In this document: positions 29,153 to 41,657 of the stretch, one piece after another
Position numbering within the stretch: the first letter of the stretch is position 1
How the letters are laid out: each line of letters opens with the position of its first letter
Assembly (NCBI GenBank): GCA_018806915.1
Contig: JAGKQI010000020.1
Span: forward strand, 682,001 to 746,000
Length of the DNA stretch: 64,000 nucleotides
Source of the DNA: Phytophthora colocasiae
Lineage: Eukaryota > Oomycota > Peronosporomycetes > Peronosporales > Peronosporaceae
Reading direction: 5' to 3'
Notes under the pieces: generated by a model
Databases searched by the model: none
Told to the model about the DNA's origin: nothing
What the model saw: the letters and a program-made list of their open reading frames with translations, nothing else
Translations under genes and position numbers: made by a program

Positions 29153-32100
29153 CTAGGGGCGTGCAGACCCCGTCCTGTATTTGCCGTGCTCCGCGAGAAA
29201 GCCCTCAACATCGGTAAGTACTTCGTCATATACTGCAACGTCTGCAGGGTACACGCGAATCCATCCGGCTCCCGAGTCCTGGGACATCTTTTCCACACGG
29301 TTCCAATGGAGATGCCGCTGCAGATTAATTGCAAGTTCTTGTGCACCTGCAGCTACTTGCCACGATGAGAAACCCGCACGCTGAATACACGGCGCAAAGT
29401 GCTGCGTAAGAACTTCCTCAGTGTCGCGATCCGAAGGAACTTCCACTACTAAGTGCATGAAAAAGAACCAACTGCCTCGAATGGCGTGTCGAAATCCCAG
29501 CTTGATGCACTCGAATTGGAGCATGAGAATAAGCCTCTCGTAGCGCGGGTCCTCTTGGTCACGCTCTTGAACAGGCCAACGCACTTGCACCTCCAGTGTC
29601 GCACCTTTGCCCATGCGCGATGCCAACACCTTCGTTCGTTGATGAGCCGATGGATAAAAGACTTCGGTTCCAACCTCCATGGCAGCGGCAGCTTTCAATG
29701 ACACGGGGAAAAACGCATCGCTTCGTTTCGTACCGAGCGATATCAGTTGCTCCAGTGAAGATACGGTGGGATTTAAAGCTGGGGGAGCCGACAATAAATC
29801 ACCTTCGTTGTAAACGGAAGCAGGTGTAATTCCGATCTCAACTGGATCAATCCTTGAGAGAACCAAACGTCGAAGATTTGACGTGACAATCTCCAGTACT
29901 GCAACACACAGTCCATCAGGTGAGAACTTCAAGTGACTTGTATACCCTTCGCCACTGGGGTTTACTTGCTTTTCAACGTCTGAATAGAAATCCCGAAACG
30001 ATGAAGCTAAGATGTCGTACGCATCCTGGATTTTGCGATTCCCATTTAATGAAGCCCCGCTTCCTTTTTCTTCTACTTCCGGTCGAAGATCCGCTTTTCT
30101 TTGTTGCTGTTCATCTGGCAACCAACGTGCCAGTACACTGACAAGCAACCGATGTGAAATAGCGAAGAAACCTGGGCAAATCTCCATCGAGAAAGGTTCT
30201 TCCAGCTGCATTAATTCGAGTTCTCGTTTCCCCGTAAACTCTTCCGCTTTCTGCATTCGCTTCATTTGCCACGCTGACAGCTCGCTTAGCATGTACAGAA
30301 TAATCATTCCCAGCTACAAGTTTCATTAACATAAAGTGGTAATAAGTATTTCAAATTTCAGAAACTTTTGCCAAATGGGCATTGTGCACGAACCTGTGAT
30401 CTGCGCTTAATTAAGCTCAAAAAGGTTGGACATCCAGCCAGAAGAATCACTAAAGTTGGTGCGCCGGCATCGTCAGTAGCATGCTGTAGGATATGACAGA
30501 GTTTAGTTGTTTGATAAATGAAAGGCAGCTAACTCGCAAAATTATCTTACCTCAGAAGATGAACTATCTTCAGTAGCGTGTGCTTCTTCGTGCATCAAGA
30601 GCAAGTTTTCAATGAGACGCTTGTCGAGAACCGATTGCTGGTCTGCTTGTGAGCAGCCTCCGATCACAACACGCTGAATTGACGACGCCAACGCTTTCAC
30701 AAATGATTGCGCAGATAACTGCCCGTCTTTGGAAAGCACGTCCATTTGATTCCAAGACTGGAAGTCGATGCCACCAGGAATACACACGGCTGCATCCCGT
30801 ACATTAAGCACGAGACATGTTGCTAGCTGAAGAAGCCCACAGAGGGAGCCTGAAGCTAGTAGTAGTTTCTGCAAACCTTGAAGGGCAAGATCTCGGACTT
30901 CTGGTAATGGAGATACCGCAGCATCAACAAGCCATTGCTGGATGCCCCGTAGCAGCTCGGAAGTCGGGGTGTGTACGTTGTGTAAAGGTGCTTTATTGCA
31001 CATGATTGCCTCGAGACCAAATGATTCACCTGATCCAATTAGGCGTCAGAAGAGTTATCTTACTAGCTTTGGATAGCATTAACGCACCGGCAACACCAGA
31101 ACAAAACATCGTAATTTTAATGGAGGTCACCATGGTTCCCTGTCACAAAATACTATGAAGTTAGTCTTAGCACACAGTTGACATACAGTTTTCGACAAAC
31201 CTTCGGCACAAGGATCTGACAGTAAGAATTAGGAGGATCGGTCACAATTGCCACCGTTTCAAACGACATACCATCTCTCGAGACGCTGAGAGAAAAATGT
31301 TTTGGGACAAAATCTGCGTCCCATTTCAGCTCAATTGAACAAAGTGTAACAGCGGCGCTGAACTGGCAGACAATCCACTCGTCTGTCTGTGTTGGCTTGT
31401 CATCCGTCTTGATCGCTGATCTCCATGACCCCGAATTATTTTCAAGGGCGCTGCATATCATAAAATAATACTATGATGTTAGCACTGCTGGATCCAGACA
31501 CTCACCAATAAAGACAACATACTTGGAAACTGCATGCTGTTCATCGAAAACCGAACTTGACAAAATTTCCTTTGGGATCACAATTTCCTGAGAAAGTTGA
31601 TGAGGTGGTGACCACTCCGGAAACAAGGCGAGTGGCTCCATCCTTTCAAGTATTGCCACGACCTAGAAGCACAATAACCCACGCGTTAAGCTTCTTTTCT
31701 TTGCATAACAATACCTCGAAGTAATTAAAACAAACCTGCTGGAGTGGCTGCACTGCAGCAGGCGAATCTAGATCAAAAGTCTCAATAACTGTCGATAACA
31801 ACCGAATAGCAACCTACTCCCAGCAAGTCGTTAGGTACCATACTGTGTAAGTACAACGCCAACTTCCTCACCTGATGGAGATGGTTCTGCTGGTTAATAT
31901 ACTCCATCTTCCGGGGGCGATACTGAGGTTTACCTGTGAGTCTCTGTGCCAGCGGACACTTGGGGATCCTTTCCACTACAAATTTCAACTCACTCTTCGG
32001 TAACTGTACAGCTACCGCTTGTAGTGGCATACCCTTCCTCAGACACCCGTCCACGTGTGGCATGCTCAATTGGAAGTTCGCCACTTTAAGTGGTTTCCCA

Positions 32101-32564
32101 CTTGCTGCAGCCAAAGGCTCAATTGTTGTACGTGTGGTCAGTACCTCCCTGGCACGTGGGAAAATTGCACTTAAACAGCATTCGCAGCTAATGGCTGTGT
32201 GTTCGATCTCCTCCGTCGAAACAGGAAAAGCTTCCATGGCCTGTTGGATCTCCTGCAATGAACAATTCCACATGGCTACAGTCGTAGAAGCCTTGCAGCG
32301 ACGACAACCGTCTCGAAACGGTCGTGCGTTGTTGGTGGCTGCTGTACAGCTTGGACATTTGGCGTGCAGCTTCCCGTCCGCATCTGTCAACTGTTGCGTG
32401 TATAAAGCTCCATGCACGTCGCAGCCAGGGAACTCCAAGTACTGGCACTCACTGCACAAGATCACTGCAAATGTACGTAACGTAGAGGCATCTGCAATCG
32501 ATTCTACAGGTACAGAAGCTGTCGTGACGCCCACAACGCCGTCGCTACTGCTGGATACCGTCAT
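29153..32564 (-). CDS. Uncharacterised protein with Cys-rich and discoidin-like (F5/8C) regions
   Basis: I do not recognise the family. Eight exons (32564-31872, 31813-31736, 31662-31523, 31450-31201, 31139-31088, 31029-30551, 30483-30394, 30313-29153) join in phase to 980 aa. The N-terminal region has five CxxC pairs (CSEC, CPSC, CRRC, CECC and isolated Cys/His), suggesting zinc binding. Around residues 290-390, exons 4-5 read as a galactose-binding-like beta sandwich: NSGSWRSAIKTDDKPTQTDEW, FSLSVSRDGMSFETVAI, CQILVPKGTMVTSIKIT. A helical HEAT-like stretch follows (LPEVRDLALQGLQKLLLASGS), then about 380 residues without motifs. No signal peptide or TM segment is seen, so the sandwich is probably cytosolic, as in large E3 ligase scaffolds; that is only an analogy. 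It shares a 141-bp divergent promoter with SUZ12. Confidence 0.75.
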
Positions 32565-32682
32565 AATAGCCGACTGAAGAAGAGAAAAAGATCCTGAAAC
32601 GACAAACTAAAACATATGATATTCCTATCTTATAGCATACTTGAAATGCGTTGAGGGGATGGCTGCCCGCATTTCGAGAGCA

Positions 32683-32693
32683 TTTCGCGCCAA
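32683..32693 (+). promoter_or_regulatory. E2F-type site just upstream of SUZ12
   Basis: TTTCGCGCCAA is an exact match to the canonical E2F site and ends 12 nt before the SUZ12 ATG, within the 141-bp region shared with the divergent uncharacterised gene. A similar GCATTTCG occurs 10 bp upstream. Binding is inferred from the consensus. Confidence 0.45.
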
Positions 32694-32705
32694 GGAAGAG
32701 CTGAA

Positions 32706-35046
32706 ATGGCCGACACGGGCAGCAAACGGAAGCGCGATGAGAGCCACGAGCGTAAGATGCCGCTGACCAAGGAGCGTCGGACGAAAGTGCGCCAGGAGCA
32801 CATGGAGGAGGAGTTCGCTGAGACGTACCATGGCCTTACAGCGCTGTATAAGCTTCTGGAGGTGAAGCACCTGCAGAGTCCCTTATTCCTGCCAAGGACA
32901 TTAAACTACCGATTGGATCCGACTTGGATGCAGAAGGAGCAGACGAAGGATGTTAAAGGTGACAAGGCGCAGTCACAGAAGACCAAGACGGCGCTGGCTG
33001 GGGCCACATTACAAGATTTCAAGATCGGAATGACTCCTGACACTATGGAGGCGTTTAAAAGCCAGCATCAACGACCAGGAGTGTTGATCTCGCTATTCAC
33101 AGCCAATGGCAAGCAGTTTGACGACAACCAGTTTACGTTATTGGCCACGTGCTTGATCCCTGTGCCCTGCTCGAAAGACCTCACGTTACCTAAGGAGTTC
33201 CTGAATTTGAATGCGGATATCTGTGTCGCCTCGTTTCAAGTTGTGGAAATCAGTGATGTGGGTGAAACGATTGCTGCTCAGACTGCCTTTAAGTTTGCAG
33301 CACCGTCGGTGGCGAAGACTGTGATGGGGAAGGACTTGCTTTCGACAGGTGCCAACGGTCGGAAGCCCCTCTTTGGCAACCTCCTGCGTCTCAACGTGGC
33401 AAGGCGCCGTGTGGGATACGTTACCGTTGAATTGCCAGCACTTACATCTTCTGTTCAGGGTGGTACGTGTTTAATTTGGCAAATTGCGGATCGTGACTTT
33501 GGTATTAATTGATGCGATTTATTTGCAGGTGTCAAGTGTGAGTTCCGTGTTACGTGGGATCCATTGCCTAAGACGAAGAAGATGCAGCGTCTTGCAGGTA
33601 TCTGCGAAACGAAATTGAAACTTCAAGGCGAGAGCAAGCAAAACGACGGAAACTTCGCTTTGGCAGTCCCGAAGCGTGATGTCACCTCTGCTGATAGCAA
33701 ACCATGCTCAGGGGTGCGTTATGCTTTCATTACAAGACTGTATGACCATATTTCCTGATCCATGCTTACGCTGTGTTTGGTTATCTTCACCAGGTTTGGT
33801 TTCATTTCCTCTATCATTCGATGCTACGGAGGATGAGTGAAAAGCGTGCAGAATACTCGTGCGCGTGGTGTAACATGTTTGCTGGGTCCTTACGTGGCCT
33901 CGTGGCTCATTTGGTGTCTTCTCACGATCGCTTCCGGTTCCAAGCAACGGTGAGATTTTTTATTAACCAGTGTATGCATTGCCACGCTTTATTAACTAAA
34001 CATTCTTGACATTTCGTTGCTGTAGGTTGGTCATGATAACATTCCACACATTTACGTGATGGTAATGCAAGAACACCAGTCGCGGAGAGGGAGCTCTGGG
34101 CGTCGCTCGGCTTTATCGGAGCTTGAGATACTCCCGAATGAGGAGCCAAGCCGTTTTGAGCATCATTTTACCCATATGTCTGGCAAGAAGTACGGTCCCT
34201 ATGGATCTCAGACGGTCGAGTCTGTTAAGGGGATGATGCAAGAGTTTGATGAGATGGACGAGCTCTCGCAGGAGCAACCGCAAGAGTTTTACGCCCCCCT
34301 CCTCCAGCGCCAATATTTCCACTCTCGAACAGGAGCTGTGGTTTTGGACCATGAAAAGAACTATGATAGTGACGACGACGTTGATGAGACGTGGATCACG
34401 AAGCAGAGCGAGAGGGTACGCCAAAACTGGTGGCAACAAGCACTGTTTTTGTGAGTGGTTTATCTGACTGATTCTATGTTTTCGTTTGTGGCGATAGTTA
34501 TTGGACGAGTTTGAAGACGTGTCGCTTGAAGAGAAGGAATTTATGAAGAAGTGGAACCGCCATGTGAAGGAATTCAAGTGTGTGCAGCTTGCAAGCATCT
34601 GCGTGAATGTTGAGGTTGTTCTAACTTCTTGTTGCTTAGGATCCTGGCAGATTTCATGGTAGCGTCATCTTGCCGCATGTTCGCTCGGAAACACGGGAAA
34701 TGGTGCGAACGAAGAATATTTCGTTGGCCAAGAGCAGCTTATTGACTTCTTTTTCTTTAACAGGCTCTTGGACCATGGTTTGCGCCACAACTTCTTGCTC
34801 CATTTGCTAAACTTATGGGACAACTCGCTGCTCAACTCGCGCGCGATCATCGACTGCATGCTGATTGTCGATCAAAGCCAGGTAAGAGAGGGATACTGTC
34901 ATACATTTCAAGAGACTTTTGGTACTGATAAGGAAACGCTACTGCAGTCCGACGCGTCTGATGGTGACGCGAAAGTCGAGAACAAAGCGAAAGGGGAGCC
35001 GCTGCAGACGAAAGTGGAGGAGACACCAGCAAGCACTACCCAGTAA
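32706..35046 (+). CDS. SUZ12: SUZ12 homologue, Polycomb repressive complex 2 subunit (VEFS box)
   Basis: A structural subunit of PRC2, which deposits H3K27 methylation and silences genes. Eight exons (32706-33462, 33529-33713, 33794-33949, 34026-34415, 34498-34577, 34640-34702, 34764-34881, 34948-35046) encode 615 aa. Landmarks in order: a basic N-terminus (SKRKRDESHERK), a beta-rich neck region, WFHFLYHSML, a single C2H2 finger (CAWCNMFAGSLRGLVAHLVSSH), and the VEFS box at about residues 455-580 (QRQYFHSRTGAVVLDHEKNYDSDDD, LLDEFEDVSLEEKEFMKKWNRH, ILADFMVASSCRMFARKHGKW). The VEFS box is whole only after joining exons 4-7. The intron at 34882-34947 (66 nt) is stop-free and could be retained. 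Two ATG-proximal sites suggest cell-cycle control. Confidence 0.92.
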
Positions 35047-35270
35047 ATCAACGCTGCGTAGTTGCGGTAGTACAAGACTCGTGCAAACGGTCTGTGCTGG
35101 TTCGAACGTTCGTGTCGGCAATGCATATAGCATGAGAGTGCTTCTGGACTGCACAGCTACTGGCAAGTTAGCCACAGCTCAAGCCCGAATACACAAGTGT
35201 TTCTAGTTGACTTGCTTCTTTCTTGGCAGAGTTCACAAGCATGTATATATTGAGTATTAAACCTCCTTCT

Positions 35271-35706
35271 TTATCTTGTCATCTGCAACGGCGCAGGCTT
35301 CTTCTCTTCATCAGAAGAGGACGGTGACGGCGCACGTTTCTTCGGTTTCGTACGGCGCCGAACCTTGTGTTTGCAGTCATGTGCGTGATGTTTGTGTTTG
35401 TACTCGTCACCACTATCTGAACTGTCGGAGTCCTCTCCGCTTTCACTGGAGCTTTCACCGAACTCCCTCTTCTTGTGAAAAATGCAGCATTCTACAGCTC
35501 AAGTACGTAAGTTACTGGTAACAAATAATTCTCCATGTGATCGACCTACTGTTAGAGCGTTTGCGTCCGAGATGCTCGTTGTCCACCACACTTTCGTCAA
35601 AGGTCACGTGTGGTCGCGGCTGCAGTTCCATGCGGTAGACAGGAGCAGCGCTGGCGGACGGGGGCTCCACCTCCGTCGCAGCTTCCTCACGCGCTGCAGA
35701 ACTCAT
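35271..35706 (-). CDS. PPP1R11: Protein phosphatase 1 inhibitor-3 (PPP1R11/YPI1 type)
   Basis: A small intrinsically disordered regulator of PP1. Two exons (35706-35550, 35491-35271; intron GTAGGT...TAG of 58 nt) encode 125 aa, the family length. The core motif runs across the splice: RPHVTFDESVVDNEHLGRKR, then SNKCCIFHKKREFGESS. It contains an RVxF-type PP1 contact (HVTF), the invariant VDNEH, and the KCC metal-binding cluster. The C-terminus is His/Lys-rich (YKHKHHAHDCKHKVRRR) and then Ser/Pro-rich. An in-frame ATG at 35796 would add 30 residues that do not resemble the family. It lies about 100 bp downstream of the lipase stop on the same strand. Confidence 0.92.
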
Positions 35707-35803
35707 TGGTCTTCTACTACTAGATAACGGTTTGAGCAGATTAAAAGGGTTAACTCTTTGTCTACCAGTACAGACTTTAAAGTACAGTGTAGCCATCTTG
35801 CTA

Positions 35804-38446
35804 TTAGTTGCTGTGAAAGTACTCTTGGCACTGTGTCGCCTTGGACCAATCTCGTTTGCGTTTATCCCCGCATGCAGCGTACAGCTCACACATGTGAGTG
35901 ACAGTACTATGACAGGCAAGTGGATTATCCCGTCGGCACTCAATCTCTTGAACCATACCTCCCAGTTCGTCCACCTGCGGAACGATGTCGCGTCGAGGCT
36001 TTACGGTCATTACGTAGTCACGGATAGATTCGTCGTCCACGTCAAACCGACCACGGGAATACAGTAGTCCAGGCCCAGAGAATGATACTGCTGGAGTATG
36101 TGTCTTGGCACCGACCATTGCTGCCATCGCTCCACCCAAACTGTGTCCAGTGAGAACGAGGCGGTCTCCGCCGACTCGTTTCCGAACAACTTGGACGTGA
36201 TCCAGTAGCTCCGAGTACACCGGGGGCGGCATAATAGCTCGAAGGAAGTTCATGGACAACATCTCAACGACAAATTGGCTAGGAAGTTGTTTCAGGAAAG
36301 GGATGAAGATATTCGCCGCTTGCATGACAGATACCCCGAACCAGTAGTGAAGATCCTCGAGCGCGTCGGTAGCTGTAGCAGTTCCTCGAACAGCTATGAC
36401 AGTCATGTTGATTGTGGGGAAATACAGCTCCGTCCACACTTGATGGCCTGCATCTTCGTTGTTGCGTGAAACGTATTGCCAGTCGCCAAGTTCCGTGCCG
36501 TTGAAGCGTTGGGTAAACGATTTCACTTGAACTGCAGTATTCCAGCCGTAAATCGAGTCTGCAATAAGGGCAAAATCAACGATATCCAGCGACGCCAAGT
36601 CTAATGCGCATACAGGATACTCTGCGACCTTCGTCCAATGCACGTGTGACTTGGTTTGTTTCATAGTAAATGGAGGGGGTGAGGCAGTACGAGAGTCCAA
36701 AGTTGGAGGAAGTACGAGAAAATCGCCACCTTGGACGAAAGTTCCGATAGCCCAAGTGGACGAGAAGAACACAAACGACAGAATGACGAAAAACGTGATA
36801 AATGACTTGAAGGTAAGCCCGAAGATCTACAAAGAAAAAATCAGTAACTAGATATCTTCGGAAATTAGGAAACGACGTACCTGAGGGAATTTGGCTTGAA
36901 TTGTATCGCCAAGCAGAATAAGGCAGATGCCCATGATGCCCCAGCCGAGGTAGAAAGTGTAGAACGATATCATCGCGCTGATAATGACTATCGGACACAA
37001 AATCCGAAGCCTTCGGTCGTACGAAAACTTCGACCATAGATTCAACTCGCGGATGTGTTCTCCGATTTTGTGGATGCGCTGCTTGCCTTCCAACGCTTCC
37101 TGGGTCTCGTTAGCGTCTGTAACAGGGTCACACTCGCCTTCAGTTGCTTGTGTGTACTGTACTTCGTCACCAGATTGAAGCGATTGCCTCTCTTCTGTAG
37201 TTGACGATGCCTCATTTGCTGCTCCCGATCCACAAGGACAACATTTTTTTCTCAGTCGGCCGCTGCATTCATAACTGGTCTCCACAAATGTAAAGAAGCT
37301 GGTCTGGAACTGCTCCACAGCGCGAAAGCCGATACTCACCAACCAAAGGTGTTCGGCGCGCTTCTCATTTTCCATTTCAAGTAACTCGCGTTGCATGTCA
37401 CGGTAGCGGCGTCGGTAATTGCTCACGAACTCCCTCATCTTTCGGTTTCGAGCACTGCAAAAGTGGCAGATCATCCAGATGCCCAAGTAGACTGCCTGCA
37501 TGTAGAAGCCGCACTGAATGTAGTCCAGGAAAGCTGCCAGAGGAGACATGTTTGCAACCAGCGATACCAGGAATGTCCACATTGTGATCAGTTCGAAGAC
37601 AAACGGGCACAGCACGTCCGTGATGACGAGAGTGGAAAAGTCCAGTGGTGGTCCATCGAAGTGTGTCGTGTTGAACATGACCGTCGTGCTTGCAGCTTGA
37701 AGCGCTCGTTTCCATCGAGCTGACGGCGAGCTGCTAGCGTCACTGCTGCTGCTGCTGCTACTGCTACTTCGGTGACGCAGAAATCGGCTGCTGTGCTTGT
37801 GACCTGATTCCTCGCTCTGCTGTCTCTGGAATAGCAGCTCTAGCTCATATCTCCTTTCATCTTCAGACTCCTTGTTCTTGTCAGTAAATGGGTCGTTGGT
37901 GTAGATAGTGCTCAGCACGTATCTCGGTCCTGCAGTGATCCAGCTGATAAAACGAGCCCAGGCTTCTTGATCCTCGTCATCTCCTCTGAAAGCGTCAAAC
38001 TGCTCTCTGTCCAGTCGATCGTCGGGCATCTCACGCCAGTGACGCAAGTAATGGATGCATACACAGAGCGAGAGACGAAAGTTTGCCAGACTGCCTTCCC
38101 GAGTGTCAATGGCGTCCAGGAACAGTCGACTGGACTCTTCGAAACAGTAGGACAAGAAAATGAGTGCGAATGGCAAGAAGGCTAACAGCACAATAGCTCG
38201 CACAGTGAAGTACGGGTCCATTCGTGCACTGGGTAAGAAGATAGCGAAGAAAATCTCCATGAGGAATGTGACACTGAACATGAGGATGCACATGAGCACT
38301 AAGAACGAGAAGTAACCCAGACGGAACTGACATAGCGTACGGTACAACGTCCACTCGCCCTCCTCACTCGAGAGCTTCTGTAGTTCAGCACGTCGCCCTT
38401 CCTGTGTGGCCATGCGGTCATCGCGACTCGCCTCGTGGCTCTCCAT
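35804..38446 (-). CDS. Membrane class-3 lipase, sn-1 diacylglycerol-lipase-like
   Basis: Two exons (38446-36881, 36826-35804; intron 54 nt) encode 862 aa. The N-terminal half has several hydrophobic helices: two at about residues 45-110 (YFSFLVLMCILMFSVTFLMEI, AIVLLAFLPFALIFLSY), a Ser-rich cytosolic loop with nine or more consecutive Ser, further segments around 290-350, and helices near 500-560 that cross the splice (ILCPIVIISAMISFYTFY, FITFFVILSFVFFSSTWAIG). The lipase_3 domain follows, with nucleophile elbow LVLTGHSLGGAMAAM (Ser), Asp in VKPRRDIVPQVD, and a His near the end (CHSTVTHMCELY). TM bundle plus lipase_3 is the DAG-lipase layout, so release of 2-acylglycerol signals is plausible. 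An upstream GTG is not used; the ATG is 38446. It is divergent from thioredoxin over 114 bp. Confidence 0.88.
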
Positions 38447-38560
38447 CCTGAGATAAAAAATGACACAAGATACTTTAGAGCCATAGAGTTTACCCACGAT
38501 GACATATTCATCAAACCGGTATAATGGCGGTAATCTATCAGTTTTGGTTTGAGGTCGAAG

Positions 38561-39240
38561 ATGCTGCGCAAGGTGCTGACGTCCCGAGCGAGTCTGCGCG
38601 TGCTGCAGCCCAGTCGCGCTTTGTCCACGAGTGCACGCAGTCGCGTGAAGATCCTTGGGTCGGATGAGGCCTACACGCAGATTGCCACGGTATGTTTGAG
38701 TTGCGGGAGGTATATAGCAGTGGGTACTGACAATGATCTTCTGCAGGAAGGAACGGGGCGAAAGGCGATTGTATACTTTACAGCTAAGTGGTGCCCGCCC
38801 TGCAAGATGATCGGCCCTATCTACGACGAGTTGAGGTAGGAGGACTGTTGTTGCTTAGGATGGTCCGTGGTGTGTCTAATAAAGGATTTTTGTGCTTCAG
38901 TGCTGCGTACGAGAACATTGACTTTGCCAAGCTGGATGTGGATGAATTGAATGACACGACCTCCAAGGCTGGTGTACGCGTGAGTACTACCAATGTTTTC
39001 CTATTGATTATGGTTGTTCCTTGCTCACTTTGGCATTGGTTTTTCTACAGTCGATGCCTACGTTCTTCTACTTCAAGGATGGCAAGTTCCAGCAGTCGCT
39101 TTCGGTAAGTGTCCACGTTGAAGAATGGCAACGTGTGCGTTACGTGGACTCAGGATTCCTGCTAACGTTCTCTCGAACAGTTCTCTGGTGCGGACGAAGA
39201 GCTTTTGCGCAACAATGTCAAGCAGCTTAACGACCTCTAG
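38561..39240 (+). CDS. Mitochondrial thioredoxin
   Basis: A small disulfide reductase. Five exons (38561-38689, 38747-38835, 38901-38979, 39051-39104, 39181-39240) encode 136 aa. The first about 28 residues (MLRKVLTSRASLRVLQPSRA) are rich in Arg, Ser and Leu without acidic residues, a typical mitochondrial presequence. The active site is WCPPCKMI, with Pro instead of the common Gly, in the context AIVYFTAKWCPPCK. The conserved cis-Pro is in SMPTFFYFKDGK. The domain is complete to the last helix. The WCPPC variant lowers or shifts the redox potential in other thioredoxins; here that is inference. It is paired head-to-head with the membrane lipase. Confidence 0.93.
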
Positions 39241-39560
39241 GTGTAATCAAAATGCGCATCTTTCACAAGAAACCTGGAGAAACAAGAATGTGCAGCGAGC
39301 CTGGGTAACACCTTAGTATACATGTACTTGCTCCATTTGAACTCGCATCACTCTGCAACTTGCATGCAGTCTGCAAGCAAAACATCGTCGTCAGCGCAGC
39401 ATAGCCTCACAATCTCCATCAATATACCGGTACATGATCGGTAAATCACAAAGCAAATCTTACCAACCGGCAAAAAGGATCAGTTGCAGTTCTGCGTCCC
39501 AAGCGCCGCCGGTCCGATCGTTCCTCCTTCCTGTGCCGCTAATCCAACTCAGTCAGATCT
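39241..39560. other. Gene-free spacer
   Basis: 320 bp between the thioredoxin stop and the permease start on the same strand. It presumably holds the thioredoxin 3' UTR and the permease promoter. I see no RNA gene or clear repeat. Confidence 0.5.
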
Positions 39561-41657
39561 ATGACCGACAATGAGAAGCACGCGAAGCATCCAGCAGGCT
39601 ACGGAGCCGTCCCTGCTCATGTTCGATTGGGTATTGATGCTAGTCCACCGCCACTCAGTCCGCTTATGCTGCATGTGAATAAAGATACCAACGCGCTCAA
39701 GGGCTGGGAGTTCCCAGGCTGGGGAGACAACGCCTCGACTGTAGCAAGTGACAGTGAGCTGAACGACATCCAAGCGCATCTGTCCATCAACCACACGAAA
39801 CTCTCGGAGTGGCTGGCCACTGCTATCTGCGGGAACGATATCTTGTCCAGCTGCTTGTACGTGTCCGGACTTGTAGCGTCCAAAGCTGGCAAACTGGCAC
39901 CTGTGGCTCTTGCTATTGTGGCTGGGATCTTGTACCTGTACCGGTTCATCTACGGTGAGGTGTTGAACGCTGTGCCGCTTAACGGAGGATCGTACAATGT
40001 TCTGCTTAACACTACGTCCAAGAGAGTGGCTGCTATGGCTGCATCGCTGGCGATTTTGTCGTATATTGCGACGGGTGTGGTGTCTGGAACGTCGGCCTGC
40101 AACTACTTGGCTTCTCACGTTCCGTCGCTGGATATCGTGCCGGCTACGATTGGATTGCTGTTCATCTTTGCTGTGCTGAGTCTCATTGGCATCACGGAGA
40201 GTGCAGTTGTGGCTCTAATAATCTTCATCGCTCATGCTACGACACTGGTGGTACTATGTGTGCTATCGGTCATGTACGTCGTAAAGGACGACTTCCAAAC
40301 TCTGTGGGCGAACTTCGATACGGGCTTCCCCGACATCAACCTCGCGGGAGACATCATGTCGGGAAACTTCTTCACGGCCATCTTCTTCGGCACTTCGACT
40401 GCTATGCTGGGTATCTCGGGCTTTGAGACGTCCTCGCAGTTTGTGGAGGAGCAGGCTGATGGTGTTTTCCCTAAGACGTTGCGGGTACGTTTGGTTTAAA
40501 TCGCCGTGGATGGATTCATTGTGTACTAATACTCTGCTAATGGATAGAACATGTGGTGGGGTGTGGCGATCTTCAATCCGCTGATTTCATTGTTGTCACT
40601 GGGTGTGCTACCCCTGGAAGGCCCCGGCGGTATTGCCGACAAGAAGAACACCGTTTTGGCTGAGATGGGGCTGAAGGTTGCGGGCGAGAACATGCAGCTT
40701 ATTGTAGCTCTAGATGCTTTCATCGTGCTATCGGGAGCTGTGTTGACAGCGTACGTTGGAGTTGTTGGTCTGGTTCGTCGACTGGCCAGTGACCGCGTGG
40801 TGCCAGAGTTCCTGCTTCATGTTAACAAGGCTCGCGGAACGAACCACTTCATCATCATTGGCTATTTTATGGTGGCGACAAGCTTAGTGCTGATCTTGCA
40901 CGGTGACACGGAGACCCTTTCAGGTGTATACACGTATGCCTTCTTGGGGCTCATGACATTGTTCGGCATCGGCTGTATGCTGCTGAAGTTCAAACGCGCC
41001 GAAATTCCGCGCACGGTGATCGCGCCCTGGTGGAGCTGCGTTCTGGGTGTGTCGATGGTGGTGACCACGTTCATGGGTAATTTGCTGGGTGACCCGACGA
41101 TTTTGACGTACTTCTCGCTCTACTTCATTGCGGTGTTGTCGCTGGTGTACATCATGTTCGAGCGCACCTTCCTACTGCGGATGTGTCTCTACTGCATGCG
41201 TCAATTGTGCCCGTCTCAACGCAGCAACACTGAGGACGAGACCCAGTCGCTGCGTACGGGAGCCCGTGGAGGCCAAACGATCGCGCGGTTTATCCGTGAG
41301 ATCAACGAGCCGGCCGTGTTCTTCTTCTGTAAGACGCCGAACTTAAACGTCATCAACAAGGCCATCTTGTACGTGCGCACCAACGAGCAGACACACACAC
41401 TGTTCATCGTGCACTGCCACCCGCGCGGCACGGATGTGCCCGAGGGTTTCAAAGAGACCGTATCTATGTTCGACCACGTATACCTGAAGATCAAGCTGAA
41501 CTTCCTGAGTGTTGAGGGCCCGTTCGGACCTGCCATGGTCGAGTGGGTCTCACGCAAGTATAATCAGCCCAAGAACCTCATGTTCATCAAGCAGCCCAAC
41601 TACGACTTTGCGCACACCATCGCGTCACTTGGCGGCGTTCGTGTCATCACCGGATAA
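39561..41657 (+). CDS. Amino-acid permease of the APC superfamily
   Basis: A membrane transporter for amino acids or related organic cations. Two exons (39561-40484, 40548-41657; intron 63 nt) encode 677 aa. About 90 hydrophilic N-terminal residues precede the first helix (LATAICGNDILSSCLYVSGLV). Around twelve hydrophobic segments follow, including the APC TM6 region FGTSTAMLGISGFETSSQFVEEQ, where GFE is the conserved substrate/Na+ site motif, and SLGVLPLEGPGG. About 150 C-terminal residues are cytosolic and well conserved in character (NLNVINKAILYVRTNEQTHTLF), resembling a small alpha/beta regulatory domain. Substrate cannot be told from sequence. Expression from its own promoter is likely, since thioredoxin ends 320 bp upstream. 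Confidence 0.9.
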
